Of a stretch of DNA of 64,000 bases, positions 1 through 11,505 are shown piece after piece (positions within the stretch are counted from its first letter, which is position 1; each line of letters opens with the position of its first letter). The stretch spans positions 6,560,001-6,624,000 of the forward strand of contig OU342823.1 of the NCBI GenBank assembly GCA_910591455.2. The letters run 5' to 3'. The DNA comes from Pholis gunnellus. Its lineage: Eukaryota; Chordata; Actinopteri; Perciformes; Pholidae. Below the pieces are notes generated by a model. That model was given only the letters and a program-made list of their open reading frames with translations, ran no database searches and was not told the DNA's origin. A program made the position numbers and the translations under genes.

Positions 1-815
1 CAGTGTGGTCATCCATGACTGTCAGTCTCTTACTTTGCACACCACCTTTTCCCATTTCCCGTCAAACTGCTTAATTCAAGATATGGCTGCACAGAATCCC
101 CACTAAGCAAGCACTCAAACATGAACAACTGTATCTTCGCCAATACTGAGTGCCATTTTATTCAAACACAGATGGTTATTTGCCTAATAAAGGGAACGAT
201 TCATTGAGGATTATAATCATGGTTTAAAGCTCACTGAGAATGTAGCTCTTCACCAAGAAGCACCTGTCTGCACGGCAATTATTAAGTCATGTTTGAGTTC
301 TGTGAATCAGAAACGTCTGGAAAATCATTAATGGCCAACACTCCAAACTCCTGTTGCCAATATATTTGCTATATAGTTTAAGCTTGTGCATCTGGCACAA
401 CGAAACATGCATAATTCAGTATTGCCAGTCTAGTACACAACTGACAACTGACGTTTGCATTTCAAATGGAACAAATACATATTTGCACTCATTATTTGAC
501 AAATCCATAATGTAAAGTAACCTTGCTTGTGTGAGCATTTTTCATAAATTCAAAAGAAAAAAAAACATATTGTATTATAAGTCAGTAAAACTAGCCTACA
601 ATGTAAAACTAATGTATTGATGACAATAGGGTGGAACATTGTTTTATGTTTTATTAATAAATATACATATGTTCCAGGTTCCAGGGATGAAGCAAGTAAA
701 AACAGGAACAATGATGGTGCATTTTGTTTCCTTAAAGGTTGCTTCCCTGGTTGTTTTGTCAAACAACTCAAAACCATAAAAACACAAAATATTTCTGTCA
801 GACGTATTTCTAATT
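1..815. other. Non-coding stretch, nothing assigned
   Basis: AT-rich single-copy-looking DNA. No repeat family, RNA gene or exon was recognised. The open frames touching its right side (617-937 plus, 550-777 minus) start in unremarkable sequence, and the plus-strand one runs into the adjoining dispersed repeat, so neither is treated as a gene. Confidence 0.6.
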
Positions 816-975
816 TAACACGTTCTCACTCTCAACTCATTGAATATACAGCCTGGTCAGTAGCCCTACATTCGAGCTATGAAGCTCTCGGTAGAGTTTA
901 CATTTACTTATGCAACAAAACCACTTGGTTCGCCTAAGGAAAAAAAGGGTGGTTTGTATTCAAATAAGTCACACT
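816..975 (+). mobile_element. Dispersed percomorph-type repeat, copy A (fragment)
   Basis: Begins near a CGTTCTCACT block and contains the core gcaacaaaaccacttggtt (912-930), followed by a diverged Aggaaaa...tggttt block and an aaataagtcac block. The same core recurs at 59846-59865, and on the opposite strand at 31589-31620. A related block order is seen at 23600-24345. From memory this is an abundant interspersed repeat of spiny-rayed fishes; I do not know its transposition class. It directly abuts a CA microsatellite. Confidence 0.6.
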
Positions 976-992
976 ATCTTACAGCAGGTACG

Positions 993-993
<1 letters not shown>

Positions 994-1054
<61 letters not shown>
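994..1054. repeat. (CA)n microsatellite, about 30 units
   Basis: Uninterrupted CA dinucleotide run lying about 20 bases after a degenerate dispersed repeat. A plus-strand open frame (879-1226) exists only because CA repeats encode stop-free Thr-His. Confidence 0.97.
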
Positions 1055-1055
<1 letters not shown>

Positions 1056-2434
1056 ATTAAGAACATTAATGTAATACACTTTATTTACAACTGTTATCCC
1101 CAAAGTCCGCACCAACCCTTTAGATTAGAACATAGAAATACAAGAACCAAAACAAAATTCCCTCACGCAGTAAGTGTCCATCACGTCATGTTTATGCTTG
1201 TGGGCAGGTCCGTATATCTCAGTTAACTATTGACAGTCAACTGCTGTTCAGCCAAAAATAGTTATGCTTTGGCTCCAGAGCAATAAACTTTCAACAGTCC
1301 TTAACTTTTTTTTTTTTTTGCTTTTGTTCCGACACCTTTGAGAGATCATTTCTTTTATTTCTGTTCCCTTAAGATGCCTCCTGAAATCATGTCAGAGTGT
1401 TCAAAGCAACTCAGGCTGACTCTGCCCTATTTCAGTGACAAGACAGGCATGGGAGCGGTATTCTACTCAAAAACAAGGATCCGCTGTGGAGATACTCTCA
1501 ATACTCTCTTTTTTTTGTGAGTTGTGAGTGTGAGGGAGTGGATTCACTCACAGTGCTACAAAGCTGAGCTTCAGTAAAGTTGAGGCATCAAGAAGGAATC
1601 CCCTCACTCAAAAGACGGTCTTTGAAAGTGAGGTTCTTATCCCTCTCCATTGGTGGCTGCTTAAACTGCGATATCATTCAGTCCGACTGCCAAACATTCC
1701 CACATGGTGAGGGATACACAGAAGAAGAAAAGAAAAGCGTTGGAAGCTATTTGAAAGCAAAGAAAGCAGACTTGGCCTACTGTAAAGCCATTTTCTGATG
1801 TGTCCTCACTATCCTCTCCTAAACCTTCACCCCTCTCAACCCCATATTAGTCTTGTCTGAAAATCACCTTATTACAGTGAAACTCACCAAAGGCCACACG
1901 CTGACACTCTCCTCATGCAGGATCAAATTAACAACAGTCCACTCACTTCGCGTTCCGAAAGGAAGTTTGAGAGCCAAGTAATTATCGTTGGAGATGTGAG
2001 CCAAGGGCAGCAGGCTGTCTCTGTGAAGTCTGCTCAGGCTACAAAGCAGTGTGACCTCCCTTTTTCTCTCTTTGTACACATGTATTGTATAAAATATGGA
2101 GGCAATGGGCTCGAGTGGTTTCATAACCACGGCATTTTCTTTTATTTTGTAGTGGCAAATGCTTCCAAGTATAGTACAGTAATTAAACCCAAACTTGTGA
2201 AGTCAAACTTTAAAAATAGCTTTGCTTTAAATTCAAATGTATTCATATGTTTTAGTTATACTTGCTATGTGTGTTTTTTTATTAGATTTTTGTCAACTTC
2301 CCCTGGCCCCACCGCTGACATATCAACTTATACGGTAACATTTTATTTGTCAATTAGCAAATAATTGCCTTTTTACAAAGCTAGCAGACACAAGGGCAAC
2401 ATCTGTAGTCCCCCTGAGTAATATTTATTTCCAT
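1055..2434. other. Non-coding stretch with a T14 run
   Basis: A T14 homopolymer lies at 1306-1319. The longest open frame (1915-2364, 149 codons) overlaps an opposite-strand frame, shows no recognisable domain or signal peptide and ends in low-complexity AT-rich DNA, so I do not call it a gene. Confidence 0.55.
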
Positions 2435-2530
2435 CCAAGCGGAAACCTGCAGTCTTTCTAATGGCCATCAGGGGGCGACTCCTCTGACCTACAAACAATA
2501 CAGTAGGAAAGTCTGAAATAAAGGATGCTG
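2435..2530. mobile_element. Teleost dispersed repeat fragment (catcagggggcgactcc type)
   Basis: The block gcggaaacctgcag, then tttctaatggc, then catcagggggcgactcct (2466-2483) matches in order a repeat I remember from many percomorph introns and 3' UTRs. Only this conserved part is recognisable; what follows is diverged. Class unknown. Confidence 0.5.
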
Positions 2531-3900
2531 CTACTTAATTTATTTAAAGATTTGCTCTTTCATAAAGATTAATTGATGGTTTTTCAGCAAATTGTTGGCA
2601 GTCTGATCAAAAAGTGTTTCTAGGATTGTGTCGTAAAAAGTAAAAACTTTTACTTCTCTTCTAATAAAAGTCAATACATTACACTGGTGTTTAAATCAAT
2701 AGTTGGACATCTTTAATGCACCTATTGTATCTCTTGCTGAGAGTTAGAGAAGATTGATACTATTTTATGGTAAAAAATATTGCTGGAGCCATCAGCAGAA
2801 AAAACAGGGAAACAGGACTGTCACTCTCCAAAAAAGAATTTATACTTTAATATGAAGGACATGATTTTAGTTAATTAGTTGTTTAACCAATGGAATTCTC
2901 TGATTCAAGTGATGGCATATCTCCAGTTATGGCTCAGGGTAGCTTGCTGCCAAAAAGGAGGAATGTCTTATCAAATTTGGTTTCTCATAACTCAATATTA
3001 TTCAATAAACACCGTGAAGACAACCTCAACAGCCAAATAAATGACATTATATGGCTCGAGATCAGCCAGCAGCTGGGACAAAATGCAGATGGTAATGCAG
3101 CTGTTATGCACCTGATATATATGTAAGATAATGCATGCAGGTCTTTCATATTCCTGCACCACTCTCTACCTGTTAGAGGCTCTCCTCATACACTGCTTTG
3201 CGTGTGAGTAAATGTCAGCCTGTAAAATTATACAAGTTCAACATTTGCTGTCGCACAGTGGAAAATAATCACGTTACAGTGTACAATATTTGCTGTGTGT
3301 TGATGAAGCTGTTGATCCGTTTAATCAACAGTTTTCTAGCTGCTGAGGCTTTTTCCATCATTTATATTACTGATAGAAAAGTTGAGGACTCTTTAAAATA
3401 CCACAAGGCATCGCAAGGTTATTTACCTGCAAAATACTTTGAAACACAGCCGACATTGACCATGATGCTCTTTGTGTTATTTCCTATAAACTGCAAGGCA
3501 CTAAAGAGATGCCATTGCATGAGACGGCATGCAGGGATGTGAACGATGTGTAAGCGGGAGATGATTCACCAGTTATCACTGGCAGAGAGATTTAATTATC
3601 CGAAACTATAAGCGTGCAGAATATGTCAATCACGGCTACATTTGCACTTTGTTCTACGCCAGCATCCCATCTTCTCACTTCAAATGTGATAGAGAAAGGA
3701 ATCCACGTGTGAAAAAAAGAGATTCTTTTTAGTTGTTTTCTGCCAAATTTGTATTTAACAGACACTGTTGTCTAAGAAGACCTTCTCCAAGTGTTCAAAT
3801 ATAAATTGAATGAGGGTGAGGGTGCATATGGATATGAACATTACACCATGTAAAGACAAGATGAGGGCAGCTGGAGACCCTTGTTGCATGTCACGGGACA
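2531..3900. other. Non-coding stretch, nothing assigned
   Basis: Two ATG-started frames (2890-3126, 78 codons; 3198-3542, 114 codons) are present on the plus strand. Neither has a recognisable motif, a convincing splice context or a neighbouring promoter. Nothing else stands out. Confidence 0.5.
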
Positions 3901-4140
3901 AAATTAAAGCTTGACCTGATGATAGGACGATATGAAATGTCATGGCAATCTGTCCAATTGTTGCTCAGATATTTCACTCAAAACCCCAAATGTCAACCTC
4001 ATGGTGCAGCACTAAAGGAAAAGTCAAGGTGGACTTATCCTGTACGGAGACTTTCAATATCTCCAGCAAATTTCACAGCAATTAATTGAATAGTTGTTAA
4101 GCTTTTCACCATGAATGTCAACCTCATGATGTAGGCAGGG
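3901..4140 (+). mobile_element. Degenerate LINE-type 3' region with two sub-units
   Basis: Two related sub-units follow each other. The first reads catggcaatc, a diverged aattgttgctcagatatttcac, then aaatgtcaacctcatggtg (3987-4005). The second reads cagcaattaa, tagttgttaagcttttcac, then gaatgtcaacctcatgatg (4113-4131). The shared pieces (GCAAT, GTTG...TTTCAC, TGTCAACCTCATG) match a repeat I know from teleosts near retrotransposon 3' ends. The LINE assignment is from memory and uncertain; the internal duplication is seen directly. Confidence 0.5.
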
Positions 4141-7100
4141 CAAGGGAGTCCACATTGGCGAACTAGGCAATCAATTAGGACGACACTGTGAGAAAATGAT
4201 TAATGAGCAAAACCACGGAGTAACCAATAGTAGTAGCTGCATCATGCATTCTTTAAGCACAATGACTTGCTAAGGAACGATTCAGGCTGCTCCTGCAGCC
4301 ACCTCCAGCTCTCATGAGCCAATGCTAGCACGGCCTACTGACACCACGTTAGCACCGAGTAGCACTGAAAAACATACTATGTGTGAATATTGAAATAACG
4401 CAACGTGTCTCAACGTCATCTGAATTACCTGAATAAAAAAAAAGCGATAACGGAGGGATTCATTGTTAAGATATATTGATCCCAGGAGTGTTAGCAAGGA
4501 TGACGGGGCACCTTCAAGTCTGGTACCACCGAACCAAGAGGCTGCTGGCGCTGCTATACAACTAACTTGCCGTTGATGAAAAGCTAAGCTTTAGTCTCTC
4601 TCTCGTTGTTTAAGTTGCTGATGAAATGTTTTGACGTGCATTAAAATGAGGTGTATAGGAAATATTTGCTATTGTTTTGTTTGAGGAGCTGAAATTGTAT
4701 TATTTTGAAATGATTTAATTATAAGATTATTGGAGTTATTATGCAGATGTGTTTAATGCATTATGTGTATATGGATCTGTGAAATGCCCCACACTATAAA
4801 GGAGATAGCAATGGCAACCTCTAAAGCTCTATACAGTACTTTCCCTTTAATCCCCATTCTGGCAAGAGGCGAGAAAAGAGAAGCTCATCTTAGCTCTATC
4901 ATCAACCTCACTTGACTTACTAGAGATCTTTATTGCAAACAATAAATGATTACAATTTTAAATGTGAGCAGACATCATTTCAGCGCGATGCCAACAAGCA
5001 GTGATGTAGCTAATGGAATTTTGGAAGAGGGCCAAATTCTCCCGGAGGTGCTGTGATAGCTGGGTCTTCAACAGTTTCGGTGGAGCCAGGATATTGACTC
5101 GCCGCGAGTTCCGTACCGTGATGAGCTTTGGTTTCTTCAAAGGAAACGCAGCACCTTCATGATTTCCACTCTCTTTTGCATGTTGCAAATGAGCAGCACT
5201 TGTCACTCGTTTTGTGTGCCGCACAGACAGATATTGCTATTTTTGTGTCTGACCGTGCTTAAATATATCCAAAAATGCTCCTGTTTTATTAACAACGTGG
5301 TGTTTTATCTCCTCTAATAGCTGAGCGGATGTCAGATATAACTCTCACATCATGTAGAGACAACACAGGGATATATTATGCGTATGTATGTTGAATCTGT
5401 CGTTGCTTATTTGCTCAAACGTCTTTGGTATACTTTTAGAATATATTAAAAATGAAAACACATACTTTTCACACCCCATGGGAAGTTACTTCTTAAATAC
5501 TTTCCTCTATTCAATGTCTAATTAACACGTCGGATACCTGACAGCTGCTAGCTGTCAAATCCATCATGACTGTGCAATTATAGCAGCGATACAACAATTG
5601 ATGTAGAATTAGGTCAGAAAAAGGAGGAGGTGTTGATCACTTTGTTCAAGATCCCGACATTCTGTAAAACCGGTCTCTGTTCCTTCTAGCAAGGAACCTT
5701 GATACTACGTCTTTTATAACTCAGAAATTACACACCAATTCTTAAATGTTTCTTTTACAATTTAGGTCTCTCGTTTCCTGAACCCCCAGATGTGTGAGAT
5801 GTCTAATTGAACAGTGAAACTCCCTACAAATTCGCCTCACTAAGGACAATAATTATTCACCGAGGGGTTTACTCCGAATTCAAGTTGATTCACATGAAAC
5901 ATCCGAACGAAGCCAGTATGCTGTGTTCGTATGAATGTGCCCAAGAACATTCATGAGATATATGCAAACGGGAATCTTATTGTAAGCGAGAAAACAGACT
6001 TTACATTTTATGCACTCATTCTAAAGCCTTGTTTCAATACCTTTAAGCTCATTAAAATAACACACAGGGGGTGGACATGATAGCATGTACATGTGGCTCA
6101 ATTTGATAGCATTATATTGCGCGCTGTTCATGTTTGTTGTCTATGCTCTGTAGGTGGACGTGGCTGCTGATCCTGAGTCCTGCATACCTCCCACAGAACA
6201 CCTCAGGGAACACGGTTGCAAGCTTTTTTTTTTTTTTAGATCCACAAAACACATCTGGACTGGGTTAGCTAATTCCTGTGACTTGAGCATTGGAAACTGG
6301 TCCAAGACTAAAACAATACACATAGAAAATACAGCCGCTTGAGTCACAGCAGAGAGGGAGTTCCAAGGACCTCTTCATACATGTCACAAAGCTTACTTGT
6401 CATTCACACATAATAGCCTGTACTAGAGCATATGGGTCCGGAAGAAAAGTGTGCAGAAGGTGCCAACACATGGCCGCTTCACTAGTCCTTAACAAACAGT
6501 AAATCTCAGAGGAACTTGTGAAGTGTGAATAGCACTAAAGCTGTCAGCTTTTGTTTGAAGAAGCTGCCTGAAGTTTGTGCATCCACTTGTTTGAACATAA
6601 ACATCTTACATTTTATATATAAGGACACAAAAGACTTAATGAAGTGTATGTTTGGGTATTTTGAAAAATAAAACTATGATTCGTGTAGTTGTGTGTGTCA
6701 CCCTATCAAGACAGTGGTAAATACTTTTAAAACCACAGATTCAACTCATTGTTATTATCAGCTCATTTCAGTTGTTGGAGAGACTGAGCTGTAACAAGAT
6801 GGTCCACACGTTCAAGGCTCAGTATTCAGATTTCTGGCAACATATTGCCAACATTACCCTTATAAATACGTGTTGGTAAAGTCTGAATAAAAGCATCAGT
6901 GAAATTCACTTTCTATCTCACAATGAAGGAATACAAACATTAAAAGAAAACCTTTCTTTGATCTTACGGTCATGACATTTCATGGGGAAGAGAACACAAT
7001 AAAGTATAAAATATAATCTTGCATGCATCGGACATTACTAGGCAGTAATATAGCAATATTGGTTGATGTGTTTTCAGTTGCAGTGGATATCCTCATGTAG

Positions 7101-8027
7101 GAATTAATGTCAGGGGTGGTGTGCACACAACTAATGAGATCCTACCTGCATTGCCCTGGGGTCTACAACTCCATGAGACTCTGTGCGAGTCCCTGAATTA
7201 TGCGCGTACACACATATACACACACTATTACCACATGTGAATATGCACACCATTGAACCCCATATGTTGGTCATCATAATTACATTTTTTTAATTGGAGC
7301 TGCAGCATGTTGCAGAAGCGATCCAGGAGGTTCAGCAGCAGATTCAAATGAACTCCATAAATCTTTTTTTCTCTCGGAATTAATCTCAACATGCTCATTA
7401 CCTAGTGATGTCATCCTGCAAAGCAACTCCGATTAAAACAAATATATATACTGTATCATACATATATGTATGTATATATATCACCTATATTGGTGATAAA
7501 TTAGAGGAACAACCAACATACATTCTGGAAAGGTGCTGTGCTGCTACGAGCCTTTAGAATGGTTTCAGTGCTCCTTGGCATATAAGTCTCTGGAACTTCA
7601 TTCTCTCATTTGTGTTTTGGTGAAGGTGGTGGAGAGTGCTCTATAATACCGTGGGCCCAAACTAAAGTTTTTGTAATGTTTTTGGGTGACAGATTTGTAA
7701 ATTTCAACATGTTTTTTTTCCTCGGATTTCTTTCAACTTTTATTTCTTTGAACCCTCTTTCAAAGTGACTTTGATTTTGGATGAAGATGGCCTACTCAGC
7801 ATTTATATACATGCAATAGAGCATGATACGGTGGGTAATGCCTAATGCTATCATGCTGTACAACTCTACGGAAGCAGGTGTGTTTCTCTTAATTTGATAA
7901 TTCCTTTAATTGTAAGTTACTATGATGAGTTTTAACTGGTGACGAAACAGTCAATATAATACTCATGCCTCTATATGACCTACATACAAAAAGAGACAAT
8001 CAGCGAGGAGATTGGCTGTTTCTATAG
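4141..8027. other. Non-coding stretch with small palindromes
   Basis: Almost 3.9 kb with no recognised gene or mobile element. It holds a T14 run (6224-6237), a perfect 16-bp palindrome catacatatatgtatg (7457-7472) and just after it a tcacc/ggtga hairpin (7481-7496). The minus-strand frame at 4958-5224 (88 codons) has no motif I can name. Confidence 0.5.
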
Positions 8028-8332
8028 TTATTCGTAATGCTGGTCATTGGAGCCACAGAGCCTTATTCCGACAAAATCAAGCTGGCTCATCAGAAACCCT
8101 TTCAGCTTAGACTCCAGCAGGGCCTCTGGCAGCGACCAGCCTGCTGCAAACAGACCCTGGTCGGGCTTTGCTGCAGCCTTCGACCTGAAGCTGCCAGAAC
8201 AGAGCAGACCTTCGCTATTTGCCCCACTGGGAGTCACCACAGACACCACGCTGCAGGGACCCAGGCTGTATTGTTGGGCCCTTTGGAGGGAAAGGGGACA
8301 ACCAGCAGACAGTCAGATCATGCTGCAGTAAG
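8028..8332 (+). other. Possible spliced exon (weak)
   Basis: This 305-base segment is richer in G+C than its surroundings. It is preceded by an acceptor-like ggctgtttctatag (8014-8027) and followed by a donor-like AG|GTGAGA (GT at 8333-8334). Two plus-strand frames stay open through most of it (8037-8336 and 8047-8331, 99 and 94 codons), and a minus-strand frame of 73 codons (8028-8249) is also open. That fits G+C bias as well as it fits coding. None of the translations matches a family I know. It may be a non-coding exon, an unrecognised repeat or chance. Confidence 0.2.
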
Positions 8333-11205
8333 GTGAGAGGTTTTCTAAAGGGAATCTGGTGCTTGGAAACATACCACTTGTGTCCTCTGGGACTGCCAAC
8401 ATCAAACACAAAATTAAGATTCCTCATAGTAGCTTTAATCGCAAATTGTATAACTTGTAAACATTGTATCACTTTTAGATTTGGTCAAATAAATATTTGT
8501 AAAGACAGGGACAGAGTATTTGGAAATCTAAGGTTGAGCATGTCAACAGTGTCATCCTTGTTCTGACAATTAATTGTATTCAATTGTTTGTTTTTTTTAC
8601 TTGACATTATGCTTAGAAAATAAGACTTTGGCTTCATTAAAGTGTTTGAATATCAAACTAGTCATCAAGTTATCTAGCTTGGCCAGAAACATGTTCAAAA
8701 AGTCGTAACTAACCCTCGCAGCCTTTGGTTGTTAATTGCCTTCACACACTATCATTCTGTTGACTATTTTAGTCTGGCTTTAGGGCCTCACATAAGTGGT
8801 TGTATCTTAGTAAATTAATTTAACCAATCACTTGGATAATTAAAGGGTTCGGGGGCAAAAGAGTAGAAAAAAGATTTGGCAGAAGTGTTGAAGATACAGG
8901 ATACGAGGGCTAAAGCAGTAGTTTTAATTTGGATGCACCAAACTAGCATCGCACTCACTTTGAAGAAAAAAAAGAAAGGGTTATTCAAGGACAACTTTGA
9001 AAAATACTTCAACTGCATCTTGTAGACAGAAACGTGTTGGGGCATTAATCACGTTTCTTGCGGACGCTTGTTTTCAGACGTCACGATAAACTATCCTACG
9101 ACAAATTAGATTTTTGTTAGACCAGTCCAGAACATGACTTTGTGTGGCCCCCCACTCAGACTTGGTAATCCTTTATTTCAAAGACACACCCCAGAGATCT
9201 TTAATAATGAAGGACCTCTCACTATTTCAAAGAAACATGTCACGGTTAATTTCTCTGAGATACGTCTGTCAGTGAGGCGGCACTGTGTCAAAGACCTACA
9301 TTTTTTATGAACTTTCATGAATTTGATTGAATAATTCAGCAAACCACTTTGATGAAGGCGACATTATTCTTGTTGCTCTCGCCGACGTCAGTTTTCACAC
9401 TTTGTCTAAACAAGATTACCCAAGTGCACTACGCAACCCGTGTGCATCGCACGTGACTCAACAGCCCTTTCAACAAGTCTCCTCTGTCCTATTTTTGTTT
9501 GTATATCTTTCACTAGTTGTACAACGGTTATTATTTGATATGACCATACAATTCAGACATCTACAGATGATTATGAAGAGGATTGCACCAAAGACTTTGT
9601 GACAATATTTCTATATGATGCGTATAAATGCAGCAACTTTCTCAGACTAGCAGAGTGTGCAGTGAAATAAACTCCTCTTTGGATATCTCCCCCGCATCCC
9701 TTAGACGCCAAACGGGGGAACGTAACACCGATGTATATTACTCGTATTTTCACACTTCCACACTCCCACAGAGCCTCCTATGTGGCTCATATAGACTTAT
9801 TTTGCATGATTAAAAAAAAAGAAATATATATATATATAAAAAATAATAATTTATGCACATACATTTTCAACACAGCCTAATTACTATCGCTCCATTTTTC
9901 TCAGGAATATAAACTTGTAAAGTTGAAACCATCCTTGTGACATTTGCTAATAGTAATCTTATTTTTAAACCAGTACGGTTTAAACAATATTTTTCTTCTG
10001 TCCTATGATTAATTTTCCATTTATCACAAAAACTGATCCAACATTACTGATATTAGTGGACATAAATATATTATTATACATTATTTTCTCCCACAGAGTG
10101 TACCTGTAGACTGCCCTCCTGTTTCAGTGTGACGGTGAAATGTACTGCTCTGCTACAATAAGCAAACTACAGGCAAAACAGAATCCAGACTTTGCCAATG
10201 AACTTTTCAGTCACAGTCGCAGACTGTGTACATTGCATTGTAAAAATTTAGAACGTACCCTGTCCAGTCCAATAAACAAACCAAAGGGGCCTACTACGTG
10301 GGTGTGTGAAAACCCCTGAAACCCCCCCCCCCCCCCCCCCCCGCCCCCAAAACTCGGACAATCCAATTGTTAACCTTGTGCTCCACACAGCCCACCTATT
10401 CAGCGGCCTCTAACTTAATTTTCTCCAGACCTCTTGAAGGAGCCGGTGTTGTGGCTGTGTCAGTTTACTGCTGGTGTGATAGATGGCCGAGCTTCTGATT
10501 GAACTGATTCAAAAGTGCGTTTTTGAAGGGGACAAATATGTATGTGCTTTCCCCAAGAGAAAAGTTAAACTGCTTTTGAAACATTTTTTACTTTTTTACA
10601 AAGTTTAATGGAATAAATACAAAATACACTTTGGTATATTCACTGCTGTATTTGTTCAAAATGTTACTTAAATCCCCTCAGCAGCAACACAATCACCTCC
10701 ACTTAAGCTGCATAGGCTAATCAAGAATCCCTAAGTGCTTAATGAAATAGAAATGGTAGGCTGAGAAATGAAATGCACTCTTAATTATTTAGCAAACTGC
10801 TGAATGGAGCTAAAGCACTGTTCTGATCATCAAGCTGGGTGATGCACAGCACACATAGTGCACTCAGTCATGAGCCGACCCTCTCCAAGCTGTCTGCTTA
10901 ACGAACTGCACGGTCCCTGGAAAGTTGCAGGGAAATGCTTCAGTTTTAATGGATATTTAACTCACAGCCACAGCCTTGCTCATAACCTCCCATCCTTCAA
11001 TGCTTTCAACATAACACCTTGGCAGAGAATCAGCTTGTTTTGGATGGCGATGTCAGATGTGGTGCAGGAAAAACACAATTCGGCGTTAGTTAAGGAACTT
11101 CAAAACAGAGGGTAGAAAAGCAGCCCATTTTTATTTTTATGATTGACTTGAGGCCTTGGGGATAATTACTGTTTTGGACTAGCAGATGATTAGAGGTCAA
11201 AGTTT
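8333..11205. other. Non-coding stretch with short simple repeats
   Basis: No gene or mobile element was recognised in about 2.9 kb. Simple sequences present are a short TA run at 9824-9838 and the long C run listed separately. Open frames at 9327-9602 and 10858-11115 carry no motif. Confidence 0.5.
10322..10348. repeat. Poly-C tract (C21-G-C5)
   Basis: Twenty-one C residues, one G, then five more C. Such a run is prone to sequencing and assembly length errors, and its G-rich complement could form a quadruplex. Confidence 0.95.
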
Positions 11206-11505
11206 TTTGTTGTACATCTAGTGTGCAGGATTTGGCGACATCTAGCGGTGAGGTTCCAAATGACAACCAACTGAAACTTCTCCCGCGTGCCAAGTGCCTA
11301 GAACTACGATGGCCGACCTGTAAACGTGAATCGGCCCGTCTAGAGCCAGTGTTTGATTTGTCAGTTCTGAGCTACTGTGGAAACATGGCGGCCAGCTCGG
11401 TGAAGAAGACCCATCATTGAGGTGATTAACAGTAAAGAAAAAAATACTTGTTGATATATGATCCATTTGCAGATGCCCCTAAATGCTACACACTGTTCCT
11501 TTAAG
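11206..11505. mobile_element. Short non-autonomous DNA transposon relic (MITE-like)
   Basis: Imperfect inverted ends: agtgtgcaggatttgg on the left (from 11220) pairs with the complement of the right end ccctaaatgctacacact (11477-11494). Both ends continue into a catctag/cagatg-type block. Inside, the order gcgacatctagcggtgaggtt, tctagagccagtgtttg, gctactgtggaaacatggcgg and a tail of ctaaatgctacacactgtt matches a teleost repeat of about 300 bp that I remember as widespread. No transposase frame is present. The target duplication is not visible, so outer boundaries are approximate and the superfamily is left open. Confidence 0.65.

Noticed and set aside
1915..2364. 149-codon plus-strand frame
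   Set aside because: No domain, no signal peptide, an opposite-strand frame covers part of it, and its second half is low-complexity AT-rich sequence.
4958..5224. 88-codon basic minus-strand frame as a transposase fragment
   Set aside because: No DDE, helix-turn-helix or zinc-finger motif and no repeat ends around it.
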